From Aequorivita todarodis (GTDB taxonomy: Bacteria; Bacteroidota; Bacteroidia; Flavobacteriales; Flavobacteriaceae): a DNA stretch of 64,000 nt. This document shows, piece after piece, positions 34,995-43,467 of the stretch (positions are counted from its first letter, which is position 1; every line of letters begins with the position of its first letter). The stretch spans positions 1 to 64,000 of the forward strand of contig NZ_JAQQTG010000046.1 in the NCBI RefSeq assembly GCF_028561335.1, given 5' to 3'. A model generated the notes under the pieces. That model was not told the origin of the DNA. It saw only the letters and a list, made by a program, of their open reading frames with translations, and did no database searches. A program made the position numbers and the translations under genes.

Positions 34995-35304
34995 CCTTTT
35001 GTTTTCGTTGAAAAGTGTAAATTAAAAATTCTTGTTGCGTATTCCACAAAAAAGGGAGCGTATAACAAAAAATTAACTTGGAGTTTAAATGCGAATAGGC
35101 AACGTGTTTATGATGAAACTTTTGCCCGAAACCTGCCGAATTGCAGCCATTGGAAATAAAAATGCGTTGTTCATTTAGAATCTATGCTTTTGAAATTTTT
35201 CAAAAACCAACCATTTTAAAATATAGTATTCTTTAAATATTTACAGTACAAATGTGCAAAAAAAAATCAATAATTAAGGAAACACAGCTAAATTTCATCT
35301 TTCC
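34995..35304. other. Non-coding stretch before speA
   Basis: These 310 AT-rich bases lie between the divergent speA and pseudouridine synthase units. I see no RNA fold, tRNA or clear promoter. A 29-codon frame starting at the ATG at 35089, with GGAG nearby, ends at 35178 and is not supported as a gene. Confidence 0.5.
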
Positions 35305-36234
35305 TTAAAGCATGCTGAACATATTGAGTTCCTTATCGGTAAGGGTTCTCCAACGGCCACGTGGCAAATCTTTTTTGGTCAGCGGGCCGAGCGTAACACA
35401 ATCTACGCGAACCACATCGTATCCCAAATGTTCAAAAATGGTTCTTATAATGCTGTTTCCGGTGTGTTTTATCTTTAGGCCTATTTCACTTTTTGGCGAA
35501 TTATCCACATAGCTTATTTGTTCCACCGAAATTTCTTTGCCTTCAATTGTAAAACCATCCTTTATTTTTTTAAGGTGCTCAGATTTAAGGTTTTTATCAA
35601 GCTCAATATGAAACAATCTTGGAATTCCTTTTTTGGTGAATTTTTGCACAAACTCATCATCATTGGTAAAGAGCAGCAAACCTGTTGCATTTCTGCCCAA
35701 ACGGCCGAAAGGCTTTATCTTTGCAGTGGTGGCGTTTGCGACCAAATCCATCACGGTCATCCCTTTGGCGTTGCTGTCAGTGGTTGCAAAACCTTTGGGT
35801 TTGTTCAGTAAAATATAGGTATTTGGCTCCGGATTTAGGCGACGGCCGTCAAAACGCACATCGTCCGTCATTTTAACTTTATAGCCCATTTCATTTACAA
35901 CCTTCCCATTAACCGTAACTAAGCCGGTGGCTATAAAGGTATCAGCCTCTCGGCGGGAGCATACCCCACTATTCCCAATGTATTTATTTAGGCGAATGCC
36001 GTCTTCGGGATTGCTTTTTTTAACTTCTTTTACGGGTTTTTCTCTTCGTCCTATTTCTTTGCCCGTTTTATCGAATTTCAACTTTGGTTTCGCTGGATCC
36101 TGCTGTCTTCCGGTATTTTTCTTTGGGCTCTCAGATTTTAAAGGAGCATTGCCACGAGCCATACTTTTCTTTCGTGCATTTTTTCCGGGCTTATTGGAAC
36201 CTCTTCCGCTATCGTAATTGTCTTGTGCGCTCAT
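35305..36234 (-). CDS. RsuA/RluB-family pseudouridine synthase with altered active site
   Basis: The 309-residue protein has a charged, disordered N-terminus (1-75), an S4 RNA-binding domain (about 80-125) and a pseudouridine synthase domain. The catalytic aspartate of GRLD is replaced by glycine: PFGRLGRNATGLLLFTND, Gly180, codon GGC at 35695-35697. One base change from GAC would give Asp. If the sequence is right, the protein may bind rRNA without modifying it. The upstream -7 box TACCTTTG (36248-36255) fits its start. Confidence 0.9.
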   Translation of the reverse strand: MSAQDNYDSGRGSNKPGKNARKKSMARGNAPLKSESPKKNTGRQQDPAKPKLKFDKTGKEIGRREKPVKEVKKSNPEDGIRLNKYIGNSGVCSRREADTFIATGLVTVNGKVVNEMGYKVKMTDDVRFDGRRLNPEPNTYILLNKPKGFATTDSNAKGMTVMDLVANATTAKIKPFGRLGRNATGLLLFTNDDEFVQKFTKKGIPRLFHIELDKNLKSEHLKKIKDGFTIEGKEISVEQISYVDNSPKSEIGLKIKHTGNSIIRTIFEHLGYDVVRVDCVTLGPLTKKDLPRGRWRTLTDKELNMFSML

Positions 36235-36247
36235 TTCGTATTTTTTG

Positions 36248-36255
36248 CAAAGGTA
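36248..36255 (-). promoter_or_regulatory. -7 box of the pseudouridine synthase gene
   Basis: TACCTTTG on the minus strand lies 13 bases before the ATG at 36234. A -33 TTG is not evident at the usual spacing. The implied leader is very short. Confidence 0.45.
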
Positions 36256-36332
36256 ATCAAATTAAGTAGGCAGTTGTAGTTTTCAGTTTTTAGTAAAAAA
36301 ACTGCAAAATGCGACTGGCCACTGTGACTTTT

Positions 36333-37460
36333 TCAGGAAACTATTTCCTTCAAAATTCTTAAATAATCCGCTCGGTTCCTCAAAAAATCCATTTCGGAAA
36401 TGTCGATGATCTTTATGCTTTCGGAATGTTGGTTTTTGATGAATTCCAAATAGCTCGTGTTCAATTTTTGTAGATATTCAGCCCGAATGCTCTGCTCATA
36501 TTTGCGGCCCCGCTTTTTGATGTTTTCCAAAAGACGTTCCGTATTTTGGTACAAATAAATATAGACATCAGGTTTTGGAAGCTCCTTGTGCATCACCTGA
36601 AAAAGTTTTTTGTAAAGCGCATATTCCTCCGCTGGGAGCGTGATACTTGCAAAAATCAACGATTTGTTTACGTCATAATCTGCAATTACCGATTCCTTAA
36701 AAAGATCGAACTGCGTAATATCGTCCACCAATTGTTGATAGCGATCTGCCAAAAAAGACATTTCCAAAGGAAAAGCGTAACGTGCGGCATCTTCGTAGAA
36801 TTTTGGAAGAAACGGGTTGTCCTTAAATCTTTCAAGAATCAGTTTTGCGTTAAAGTCATTCGCGATTTTTGTTGCCAAACTCGTTTTCCCGGCCCCGATA
36901 TTACCTTCAATGGCGATGTAATTGTATTGCGAAATGTTATTCTCCTTCATCGGATTGGTAAGCCATTTGGATTGTTTCTCCAGCACACTAACGTCATCTG
37001 TTTCGGCCAAAAGTTTAATGATATTCTTTTGCGAAACAGGATGGACCAGTTGGGAATTCAATTCTGCCAAAGGCTGCAGCACAAATTTGCGTTTTTCCAT
37101 TTCGGGATGGGGAACGGTCAAATTTTCGGTCTGTAGAATTTCACCGTCAATAAAAATAATATCGATATCGATCGGTCGCGAAGTATAGGTTTTTGAAGCA
37201 TTTCGCTCGCGTCCCATTGTTTTTTCAATTTCCAAAATCGTCTTTAAAACTTTGGAAGGTTTCAGATCGGTCTGCAGCCATACGGCACAATTCAAAAAAG
37301 CATCGCCCTCAAAACCCATTGCCGGGGTTTCGTATATTGAAGAAATTTTTACGACAGTCCCAATTTTTTCAAACAAGCTGTCAACCGCTTTTTGAAGATA
37401 CTCAAAGCGGTTGCCCATATTGCTTCCCAAGGAGAGGTATATATTTGATAGTGGTTTGAT
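36333..37460 (-). CDS. folK: HPPK (FolK) fused to deoxynucleoside kinase
   Basis: The protein of about 375 residues begins with HPPK, which pyrophosphorylates 6-hydroxymethyl-dihydropterin in folate synthesis: YLSLGSNMGNR, then RPIDIDIIFID with the metal aspartates. A deoxynucleoside kinase domain follows from about 170 (AIEGNIGAGKTSLA, then RGRKYEQSI). No ATG exists before the conserved YLSLGSN. The frame extends back to ATC at 37458-37460, with AAAGGA 5 bases before it, and this is the likely start. The next in-frame TTG (37430) would delete the first strand. DUF2797 precedes it by 14 bases. Confidence 0.87.
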   Translation of the reverse strand: MKPLSNIYLSLGSNMGNRFEYLQKAVDSLFEKIGTVVKISSIYETPAMGFEGDAFLNCAVWLQTDLKPSKVLKTILEIEKTMGRERNASKTYTSRPIDIDIIFIDGEILQTENLTVPHPEMEKRKFVLQPLAELNSQLVHPVSQKNIIKLLAETDDVSVLEKQSKWLTNPMKENNISQYNYIAIEGNIGAGKTSLATKIANDFNAKLILERFKDNPFLPKFYEDAARYAFPLEMSFLADRYQQLVDDITQFDLFKESVIADYDVNKSLIFASITLPAEEYALYKKLFQVMHKELPKPDVYIYLYQNTERLLENIKKRGRKYEQSIRAEYLQKLNTSYLEFIKNQHSESIKIIDISEMDFLRNRADYLRILKEIVS

Positions 37461-37474
37461 GGAATTCCTTTGTT

Positions 37475-38269
37475 TTAGTTTACAACTATTGAAACCACAT
37501 ATCCTTCGTTTCCACGAATGTTGAACACGGTGTCGTCGTCAAAAATAAGGTATTGTCCCTTTATTCCTTTTAAAATTCCTTCATAAAAGGGAGTTTTTTC
37601 AAGGTTTAGCGATTTTGGCTTTTCGGGATATTTCAAAACCGGGAATTGCAGATTGGTTTCTGAATTATTTTCTAAATAATATTCACTGGCTTCCCCGGGA
37701 ATGAACTGTTTCAGCTTGTTTCGCCATTCTACCAAATTTTCATCCTTAATATCGTTTTTAAGCATCGTGCGCCAATTGGTTTTATCGCTCACGTGATCTT
37801 TCAGTGCAACTTCGGTAATTCCGGCAAGGTATCGGTTTGGCACTTCCACAATTTCAATAGCCTCGTGCGCACCTTGGTCAATCCATCGGGTGGGAATCTG
37901 GCTTTTGCGGGTAACGCCCACTTTTACGCTACTACTGTTCGCGAGATAAACAACGTGCGGCTGTATCTGTACTTTTTCCTCATAGGCAAGATCGCGATCC
38001 TCGATTCCCAAATGCGCCTTGCTCAGTTCAGGATTCATGATCCAATCTGCGGCTTGGGGAATTTCGTAAAAGCAATCATAACAAAATCCCTGACGGTAAA
38101 TTTTCTTCTGAAGACCACAATTTAAACACTGATAGTGCAGAAAACTGATGGCAATTTTTTTGTCCAGCAACTGGTTCACGTTCAAAAAATCGTTTTCAAA
38201 AACAAGGTAATACTGAATGGGCGAGCCGTTTTCAGTCTGCATTTTGGTAAGTACTCCTTCGTAATTCAT
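37475..38269 (-). CDS. DUF2797 family protein
   Basis: The 264-residue protein has one zinc-ribbon-like pair, CLNCGLQK and GFCYDCFYE (about residues 47-67). A conserved body contains VYLANSSSVKVGVTRKSQIPTRWIDQGA, reminiscent of GIY-YIG-like endonuclease motifs. The family is widespread in Bacteroidota and actinobacteria and is uncharacterised. It is 14 bases before folK on the same strand. Confidence 0.8.
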   Translation of the reverse strand: MNYEGVLTKMQTENGSPIQYYLVFENDFLNVNQLLDKKIAISFLHYQCLNCGLQKKIYRQGFCYDCFYEIPQAADWIMNPELSKAHLGIEDRDLAYEEKVQIQPHVVYLANSSSVKVGVTRKSQIPTRWIDQGAHEAIEIVEVPNRYLAGITEVALKDHVSDKTNWRTMLKNDIKDENLVEWRNKLKQFIPGEASEYYLENNSETNLQFPVLKYPEKPKSLNLEKTPFYEGILKGIKGQYLIFDDDTVFNIRGNEGYVVSIVVN

Positions 38270-38344
38270 TTATTCAAAATTTATTAAGCCAAAAACTTTT
38301 TGGAGGGGGCGCCGTAAAATTATCATTTTAAAAAAAGTTGAAAA

Positions 38345-38366
38345 CCTGCCTTTCGGCTGGCAGGTC
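38345..38366. repeat. ACCTGCC...GGCAGGT palindromic element
   Basis: Perfect 7-base arms ACCTGCC (38345-38351) and GGCAGGT (38360-38366) enclose 8 bases. It is related to the element inside topA and lies between divergent genes, where it could act as a hairpin on the transcript of the GH3 gene. Confidence 0.6.
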
Positions 38367-38413
38367 GTAATTATAAAATAGTTATTTTTATAGCATAAAG
38401 ATAGCAGAAAAAT

Positions 38414-39928
38414 ATGCCAATCCCCATTGTAAATTCCATTGCTTCTTGGTTTTTAAAGAAACGGTTCCATCAGATAGACCTTTTTCTGAAGTACCCTATT
38501 GAGGTTCAGGAAGAACTACTTTTCAATTTACTTCAAAAAGCAAAAAACACAGAGATTGGGCGGCAGTATGATTTTGGAAGTATCCGAACGTATCGCGATT
38601 TTGCAGAACGAATTCCCATAACAACCTACGAAGAAAACGAGCCGAGAATTGAACGGGCGCGCAAAGGGGAAGCAAATATTTTTTGGCCCACGCCCATAAA
38701 ATGGTTTGCAAAATCCAGTGGCACCACAAACTCCAAAAGCAAGTTTATACCCGTAACCAACGATTCCTTGGAAGACTGCCACTATGCGGCCAGTAAGGAT
38801 TTGTTGTGCATGTACCTCAATAACAATCCGGATGCGCAATTGTTCCTGGGGAAGAGTTTACGCCTCGGGGGCAGCAAACAACTTTACGAGGAAAACGGGA
38901 CCGTCTTTGGTGATCTTTCCGCAATTTTAATAGACAATATGCCTTTTTGGGCCGAATTCAGCAGTACGCCCAGCAACGAAGTCTCGCTGATGGGCGACTG
39001 GGAAAACAAGATGCAGGCCATTGTAAACGAAACCATTAAAGAAAATGTAACGAGTCTTGCCGGTGTGCCCTCATGGATGCTCGTTTTGCTGAACCAAGTG
39101 ATGGAAACCACAGGAAAAAATAATCTTTTTGAAGTTTGGCCAAATCTGGAAGTGTATTTTCACGGCGGCGTAAACTTCGACCCCTATATTGACCAATACA
39201 ACAAATTGTTGCCGAAAGACACTTTTAGATATTATGAAATCTACAATGCTTCGGAAGGGTTTTTTGCCATTCAGGATAGAAACGAAAACAAGGAATTGTT
39301 GTTGATGCTGGACTATGGCATTTTTTATGAATTCATCCCAATGGAAAACTATGGCAGTTCCGAAGAAAAAGTGATTCCGTTAAGCGAGGTTGAGGAAGGG
39401 AAAAACTATGCTGTGGTTATAACTACCAATGCGGGCCTGTGGCGCTATAAAATTGGCGATACCGTTCGCTTTACCTCAACAGACCCATACCGGATAAAAG
39501 TTACGGGAAGAACAAAACACCACATCAATGTTTTTGGCGAAGAATTAATTATTGAAAACGCCGAAGCCGCACTTCGAAAGGCCTCACAACTTACCAATGC
39601 AGAAATCGTGGATTATACCGCCGCCCCCATTTTTATGAATGGAAAGGAAAAAGGGGCGCACGAATGGATTATCGAATTCAAATCGCCTCCCGATGATCTC
39701 AATTCATTTACCCAACTTTTGGACTCGGCCTTACAGGAAGTGAATAGCGATTATGAAGCAAAACGTTTCAACAACACTACTTTAAACGCACCAAAAATCC
39801 ATCACGCCCGGGAACGCCTTTTTTATGATTGGTTAAAGGAAAAAAACAAACTGGGCGGGCAGCACAAAGTGCCCAGACTTTCCAATACACGGCACTTTCT
39901 GGAGGAATTGCTTACCCTTAACCGTTAA
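38414..39928 (+). CDS. GH3 family acyl-adenylate-forming protein
   Basis: The 504-residue protein matches the GH3 family, known from plants for joining amino acids to auxin or jasmonate by ATP-driven adenylation. Motif I is seen as KSSGTTNSKSKFIPVT, a second motif as EIYNASEGFFAIQD and a third as WRYKIGDTVRF. Such proteins are common in Bacteroidota with unknown substrates. It probably ligates an amine to a carboxylate. It is a single-gene unit before the Fic gene. Confidence 0.88.
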   Translation: MPIPIVNSIASWFLKKRFHQIDLFLKYPIEVQEELLFNLLQKAKNTEIGRQYDFGSIRTYRDFAERIPITTYEENEPRIERARKGEANIFWPTPIKWFAKSSGTTNSKSKFIPVTNDSLEDCHYAASKDLLCMYLNNNPDAQLFLGKSLRLGGSKQLYEENGTVFGDLSAILIDNMPFWAEFSSTPSNEVSLMGDWENKMQAIVNETIKENVTSLAGVPSWMLVLLNQVMETTGKNNLFEVWPNLEVYFHGGVNFDPYIDQYNKLLPKDTFRYYEIYNASEGFFAIQDRNENKELLLMLDYGIFYEFIPMENYGSSEEKVIPLSEVEEGKNYAVVITTNAGLWRYKIGDTVRFTSTDPYRIKVTGRTKHHINVFGEELIIENAEAALRKASQLTNAEIVDYTAAPIFMNGKEKGAHEWIIEFKSPPDDLNSFTQLLDSALQEVNSDYEAKRFNNTTLNAPKIHHARERLFYDWLKEKNKLGGQHKVPRLSNTRHFLEELLTLNR

Positions 39929-39937
39929 AACTACTAA

Positions 39938-39971
39938 TATCGGATAGCGTAGTTTTTAAAGTTATCCGATA
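39938..39971. promoter_or_regulatory. 9-bp perfect dyad, candidate operator of the Fic gene
   Basis: TATCGGATA (39938-39946) and TATCCGATA (39963-39971) are exact inverted repeats with centres 25 bp apart, just before the -7 box TACCTTTG. They cover the -33 region. Confidence 0.6.
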
Positions 39972-39977
39972 ATTTCG

Positions 39978-39985
39978 TACCTTTG
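39978..39985 (+). promoter_or_regulatory. -7 box of the Fic gene
   Basis: TACCTTTG matches TAnnTTTG. The start codon at 39990 is only 5 bases downstream, so the transcript would be leaderless or nearly so. Confidence 0.55.
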
Positions 39986-39989
39986 TGGC

Positions 39990-40943
39990 ATGTGGAACAT
40001 AGACGTGGCATATAGGGAACAATTGCAGCCCACTTTTGATAGGCTATTTGGGAAAAAGGAACAGCTTGAACAAAACCGTCCTTTATCAGGCGGAGCTGTG
40101 CAAAAAATAACGGAAGCACTTTCCGTAGAATGGACCTACAACAGCAATAGCATTGAAGGAAATACATTGAGTCTGCGCGAGACCCAAATGATTCTGCAGG
40201 AAGGCGTTACCATTTCGGGCAAATCGCTTCGGGAGCATTTTGAGGCCGTTAACCACGAAACTGCATTAAAACTTCTTTATGAATTAGTGGATAAAAAAAG
40301 TAATATTTCGAGCAAAGATATTCTCTCCCTGCACGCCCTTGTACTGCGGAATATTGAAGACGACTTTGCCGGAAGATTTAGAAACGCAGGAGTCCGGATT
40401 GCGGGGGCCAATTTTACACCGCCCAATGCACAGAAGGTATCTTCCTTATTTGATGAGCTTATCGATTTCGTGAATGAAAATCCTTTAGGTTTGAATAGTA
40501 TTGAGTTGGCTACGGTATTCCACCACAAGTTTGTCTGGATACATCCCTTTTTTGACGGCAACGGGCGTACGGTGCGCTTGGCAATGAACCTTTTGCTTAT
40601 GAAAGAAGGTTTTCCGCCAGCCATTATTTTGAAGAACGATCGCGCAAAATATTATGACGGCCTCAATAGTGCAAACAACGGAAACTACCAAAAACTTAGT
40701 CTTTTGATGGCACAGGCGTTGGAGCGTACCCTGAATATTTACCTATCGGCAATTCCGGGAAATGATACGGAATATACCGAAATTTCGAATTTGGTAAAGG
40801 AAGCCGATCTGCCCTATGGCCAGGAATACATCAGTTTATTGGCACGCCAGGGAAAGATCGACGCCCATAAGGAAGGAAGAAATTGGTTCACGACCAAAGA
40901 AGCCGTGGAGGCGTATGTTCAAAATCGAAAGCGAAAACGTTAG
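39990..40943 (+). CDS. Fic-domain protein (AMP-transferase type)
   Basis: The 317-residue protein has the Fic core motif HPFFDGNGRT, which transfers AMP to a hydroxyl of a target protein. The N-terminal part has the self-inhibiting helix motif (SNSIEGN, matching [S/T]xxxE[G/N]), so it is of the class with an N-terminal inhibitor. A C-terminal winged-helix-like part (ISLLARQGKIDAHKEGRNWFTT) may bind DNA. Length and layout match the common Bacteroidota Fic family. The target is unknown. Confidence 0.9.
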   Translation: MWNIDVAYREQLQPTFDRLFGKKEQLEQNRPLSGGAVQKITEALSVEWTYNSNSIEGNTLSLRETQMILQEGVTISGKSLREHFEAVNHETALKLLYELVDKKSNISSKDILSLHALVLRNIEDDFAGRFRNAGVRIAGANFTPPNAQKVSSLFDELIDFVNENPLGLNSIELATVFHHKFVWIHPFFDGNGRTVRLAMNLLLMKEGFPPAIILKNDRAKYYDGLNSANNGNYQKLSLLMAQALERTLNIYLSAIPGNDTEYTEISNLVKEADLPYGQEYISLLARQGKIDAHKEGRNWFTTKEAVEAYVQNRKRKR

Positions 40944-41092
40944 GGATGCAAGTGCGAACTTCTACTTTGTAGAAAAAACGGGCTTTTAAAAAAACCCCAA
41001 GATGTTGTAAATCGTGGATTTTAAACACTTTAACGACTGCTTTTTTTGAAAATTGCATTTCAACGAGTTTACCGATACCTTTAACTAAAACT

Positions 41093-41124
41093 TTTGTGGG
41101 CGCATTGCTTCCGAAGTACTTTTG
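41093..41124 (+). promoter_or_regulatory. Promoter of the small lipoprotein gene
   Basis: TTTG (41093-41096), 20 bases, TACTTTTG (41117-41124) is a good Bacteroidota promoter. The start codon at 41151 follows after 26 bases. Confidence 0.65.
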
Positions 41125-41150
41125 ACCTATAAAATCATTGGTATTTCAAG

Positions 41151-41336
41151 ATGAAACAGATTTTTTTTATAGCTTGTTTTTTAGTTTTTACGGTTTTGTT
41201 CGCTTCCTGTTCAACCACACAGGCGGTAAAAAAAACCGATAATGAAGTAGCTGGCTATAATCTGAAAAGCAAAAAAGAGCAGATGCACAATAAGATTCTT
41301 CACAGCAAGAATAAATCTTTGCTCGCCACCCCTTAA
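41151..41336 (+). CDS. Small lipoprotein of unknown function
   Basis: The 61-residue protein has a lipoprotein signal (MKQIFFIACFLVFTVLFASC), with the cysteine at residue 20 and a charged 41-residue mature part. No family is recognised. Support comes from the signal, its own promoter 26 bases upstream and a strong terminator 20 bases after its stop. Confidence 0.7.
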   Translation: MKQIFFIACFLVFTVLFASCSTTQAVKKTDNEVAGYNLKSKKEQMHNKILHSKNKSLLATP

Positions 41337-41350
41337 AAGAGTATAGGTAT

Positions 41351-41378
41351 AAAAAAACCCGATAAAATCGGGATTTTT
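41351..41378. terminator. Bidirectional terminator between the lipoprotein and clpX
   Basis: CCCGAT-AAA-ATCGGG (41358-41372) has A/T runs on both sides. It serves the small lipoprotein gene and the convergent clpX. Confidence 0.8.
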
Positions 41379-41400
41379 GTTTTTAGCGGTATTTTAGTTT

Positions 41401-42648
41401 TTATGAAACCGCCTTCAACTTTTTAAGTGTTGATTTGTTGAGTTTCTCTTCCGCATATTCTTTTGTAACGTGTATTGTCTTTTCATCCGTTCCGGGCATT
41501 TCATACATTGCATCGGTTAGCACCGCTTCGCATAAGGAACGAAGTCCGCGGGCTCCCAGTTTGTAATCTATTGCTTGTTCAACGATGAAATCCAGTGCCT
41601 CTTCCGTAATCACAAATTCAATCCCGTCCATCTCAAACAATTTTCTGTACTGTTTAATGATGGCGTTTTTAGGCTCGGTAAGGATTGCACGAAGGGTTTC
41701 TTTGTCCAACGGATTCATGTAAGTCAAAACTGGAAGTCGGCCGATTATTTCGGGAATCAAGCCAAAATCCTTTAAATCCTTCGGAATGATGTAGCGCAGC
41801 ATATTGTCCTTTTCCATTTGGTTTTCCTTTAAGGAAGCTGAAAAACCAACAGCCTGCATATTCAATCTTTTTGAAATATGACGCTCTATGCCATCAAAGG
41901 CACCGCCAGCTATGAAAAGTATGTTTTCGGTATTTACTTCTATGAATTTTTGGTCCGGATGCTTTCTTCCGCCCTTTGGTGGCACGTTTACCGTAGTTCC
42001 TTCCAAAAGTTTTAGCAACGCCTGCTGAACGCCTTCGCCACTTACATCCCGGGTAATTGACGGATTGTCGCTCTTACGGGCTATTTTATCAATCTCGTCA
42101 ATAAAAACAATTCCGTTTTCGGCTTTTTCGAGATTGTAATCTGCGGCTTGGAGCAGACGCGTTAAAATACTTTCGACGTCCTCGCCCACATATCCAGCCT
42201 CGGTTAAAACGGTGGCGTCAACTATAGCCAAGGGAACGTTCAACATTCTTGCAATGGTTTTTGCGATCAAGGTTTTTCCCGTCCCGGTTTGTCCAACGAT
42301 GATGATGTTGCTTTTCTGTATTTCAATATCGTCGTCGCTTTTAGGCTGAAGCAATCTTTTGTAGTGATTGTAAACGGCGACCGACATTACTTTTTTGGTG
42401 AATTCCTGCCCAATCACGTATTCATCCAAAAACGCTTTTATGAGCTTAGGTTTTTTCAGCATTAAATCCTTGGACAATTCCGTATTTCCCGAATGCAAGG
42501 CCTCTTCAACAACAATTCCGTGGGCCTGTTCAATGCAACGGTCGCATATATGCGCGTCCAATCCTGCAATGAGCAAGTTGGTTTCCGACTTTTTACGACC
42601 GCAAAAGGAACATTCTAAATCTTCTTTTGACATAATATCTTTTTTCAA
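41401..42648 (-). CDS. clpX: ClpX, ATP-dependent unfoldase
   Basis: The 415-residue protein has an N-terminal zinc finger ([10 protein letters not shown] and HICDRCIEQ) and an AAA+ domain with Walker A GQTGTGKT, sensor and arginine-finger motifs. ClpX recognises and unfolds proteins and feeds them to ClpP. The clpP gene lies 12 bases upstream, tig further upstream, all on the same strand, the classic order tig-clpP-clpX. Confidence 0.97.
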   Translation of the reverse strand: MKKDIMSKEDLECSFCGRKKSETNLLIAGLDAHICDRCIEQAHGIVVEEALHSGNTELSKDLMLKKPKLIKAFLDEYVIGQEFTKKVMSVAVYNHYKRLLQPKSDDDIEIQKSNIIIVGQTGTGKTLIAKTIARMLNVPLAIVDATVLTEAGYVGEDVESILTRLLQAADYNLEKAENGIVFIDEIDKIARKSDNPSITRDVSGEGVQQALLKLLEGTTVNVPPKGGRKHPDQKFIEVNTENILFIAGGAFDGIERHISKRLNMQAVGFSASLKENQMEKDNMLRYIIPKDLKDFGLIPEIIGRLPVLTYMNPLDKETLRAILTEPKNAIIKQYRKLFEMDGIEFVITEEALDFIVEQAIDYKLGARGLRSLCEAVLTDAMYEMPGTDEKTIHVTKEYAEEKLNKSTLKKLKAVS

Positions 42649-42660
42649 AAACCCCTTTCT

Positions 42661-43335
42661 TTAATTTCGGGTCAAAATTTCATCAATCATTCCGTATTCC
42701 AAAGCCTTATCGGCTTTCATCCAGTAATCGCGATCACTATCCTCATAAACCTTTTCATAGGTTTGGCCAGAGTGCTTTGCAATTATCTTATAAAGTTCTT
42801 CCTTTAGGGTAATTATTTCGCGGGCGGTAATTTCAATATCGCTCGCCTGGCCTTGCGCACCGCCCAGAGGTTGGTGGATCATCACGCGCGAGTGCGTCAA
42901 CCCGCTGCGTTTTCCTTTTTCGCCAGCACACAAAAGTACGGCTGCCATGGAGGCTGCCATTCCCGTGCAAATGGTTGCCACGTCCGGTTTGATGAATTGC
43001 ATGGTATCATAAATTCCCAAGCCCGCATACACGCTGCCGCCGGGAGAGTTGATGTATATTTGAATGTCTCGTGAAGCATCGGTACTTGCCAAAAACAATA
43101 ATTGGGCCTGCACGATGTTTGCCACTTGGTCGTTGATTCCGGTGCCGAGGAAAATGATCCGGTCCATCATCAAACGGGAAAAAACGTCCATTGCCACGGC
43201 GTTCATCTGGCGTTCTTCAATAATATTTGGGGTCAAGTTTGTAGGGTACATACTACTTATTATTTTATCGTAGTACATATTGTTGATGCCTTGATCTTTT
43301 ATAGCAAAGTTTCTGAATTCGTTACTGTAGTTCAT
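42661..43335 (-). CDS. clpP: ClpP, protease subunit
   Basis: The 224-residue protein has the catalytic serine in CTGMAASMAAVLL, the histidine in THSRVMIHQP and the late aspartate in SDRDYWMKADKALEYGMID. Fourteen subunits form a barrel that degrades proteins unfolded by ClpX. It lies 12 bases before clpX. A palindrome and terminator separate it from tig upstream. Confidence 0.97.
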   Translation of the reverse strand: MNYSNEFRNFAIKDQGINNMYYDKIISSMYPTNLTPNIIEERQMNAVAMDVFSRLMMDRIIFLGTGINDQVANIVQAQLLFLASTDASRDIQIYINSPGGSVYAGLGIYDTMQFIKPDVATICTGMAASMAAVLLCAGEKGKRSGLTHSRVMIHQPLGGAQGQASDIEITAREIITLKEELYKIIAKHSGQTYEKVYEDSDRDYWMKADKALEYGMIDEILTRN

Positions 43336-43390
43336 AAATGTTTGTCCGTTTTTTTAGAGATACGAAAATGATTTTAGAAAGCCTCAAAAG

Positions 43391-43410
43391 ATTCCCGCCT
43401 GCGCGGGAAT
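43391..43410. repeat. ATTCCCGC...GCGGGAAT palindrome
   Basis: Perfect 8-base arms (43391-43398 and 43403-43410) enclose CTGC. It lies between clpP and tig, just beyond the tig terminator, and would fold in either transcript. Confidence 0.7.
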
Positions 43411-43411
43411 G

Positions 43412-43443
43412 AAAAAGGCGTTAAATTAAACAATTCAACGCCT
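43412..43443 (-). terminator. Terminator after tig
   Basis: AGGCGTT (43416-43422) pairs with AACGCCT (43437-43443), extended by an A/T-rich part, and the minus strand continues into five T. It lies 24 bases beyond the tig stop. Confidence 0.7.
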
Positions 43444-43467
43444 AAAGATAACTATTTCTTCGCTGAA

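Noticed and set aside
35089-35178. A 29-codon frame in the gap between speA and the pseudouridine synthase gene.
   Set aside because: GGAG and an ATG are present, but the product resembles nothing and there is no other support.
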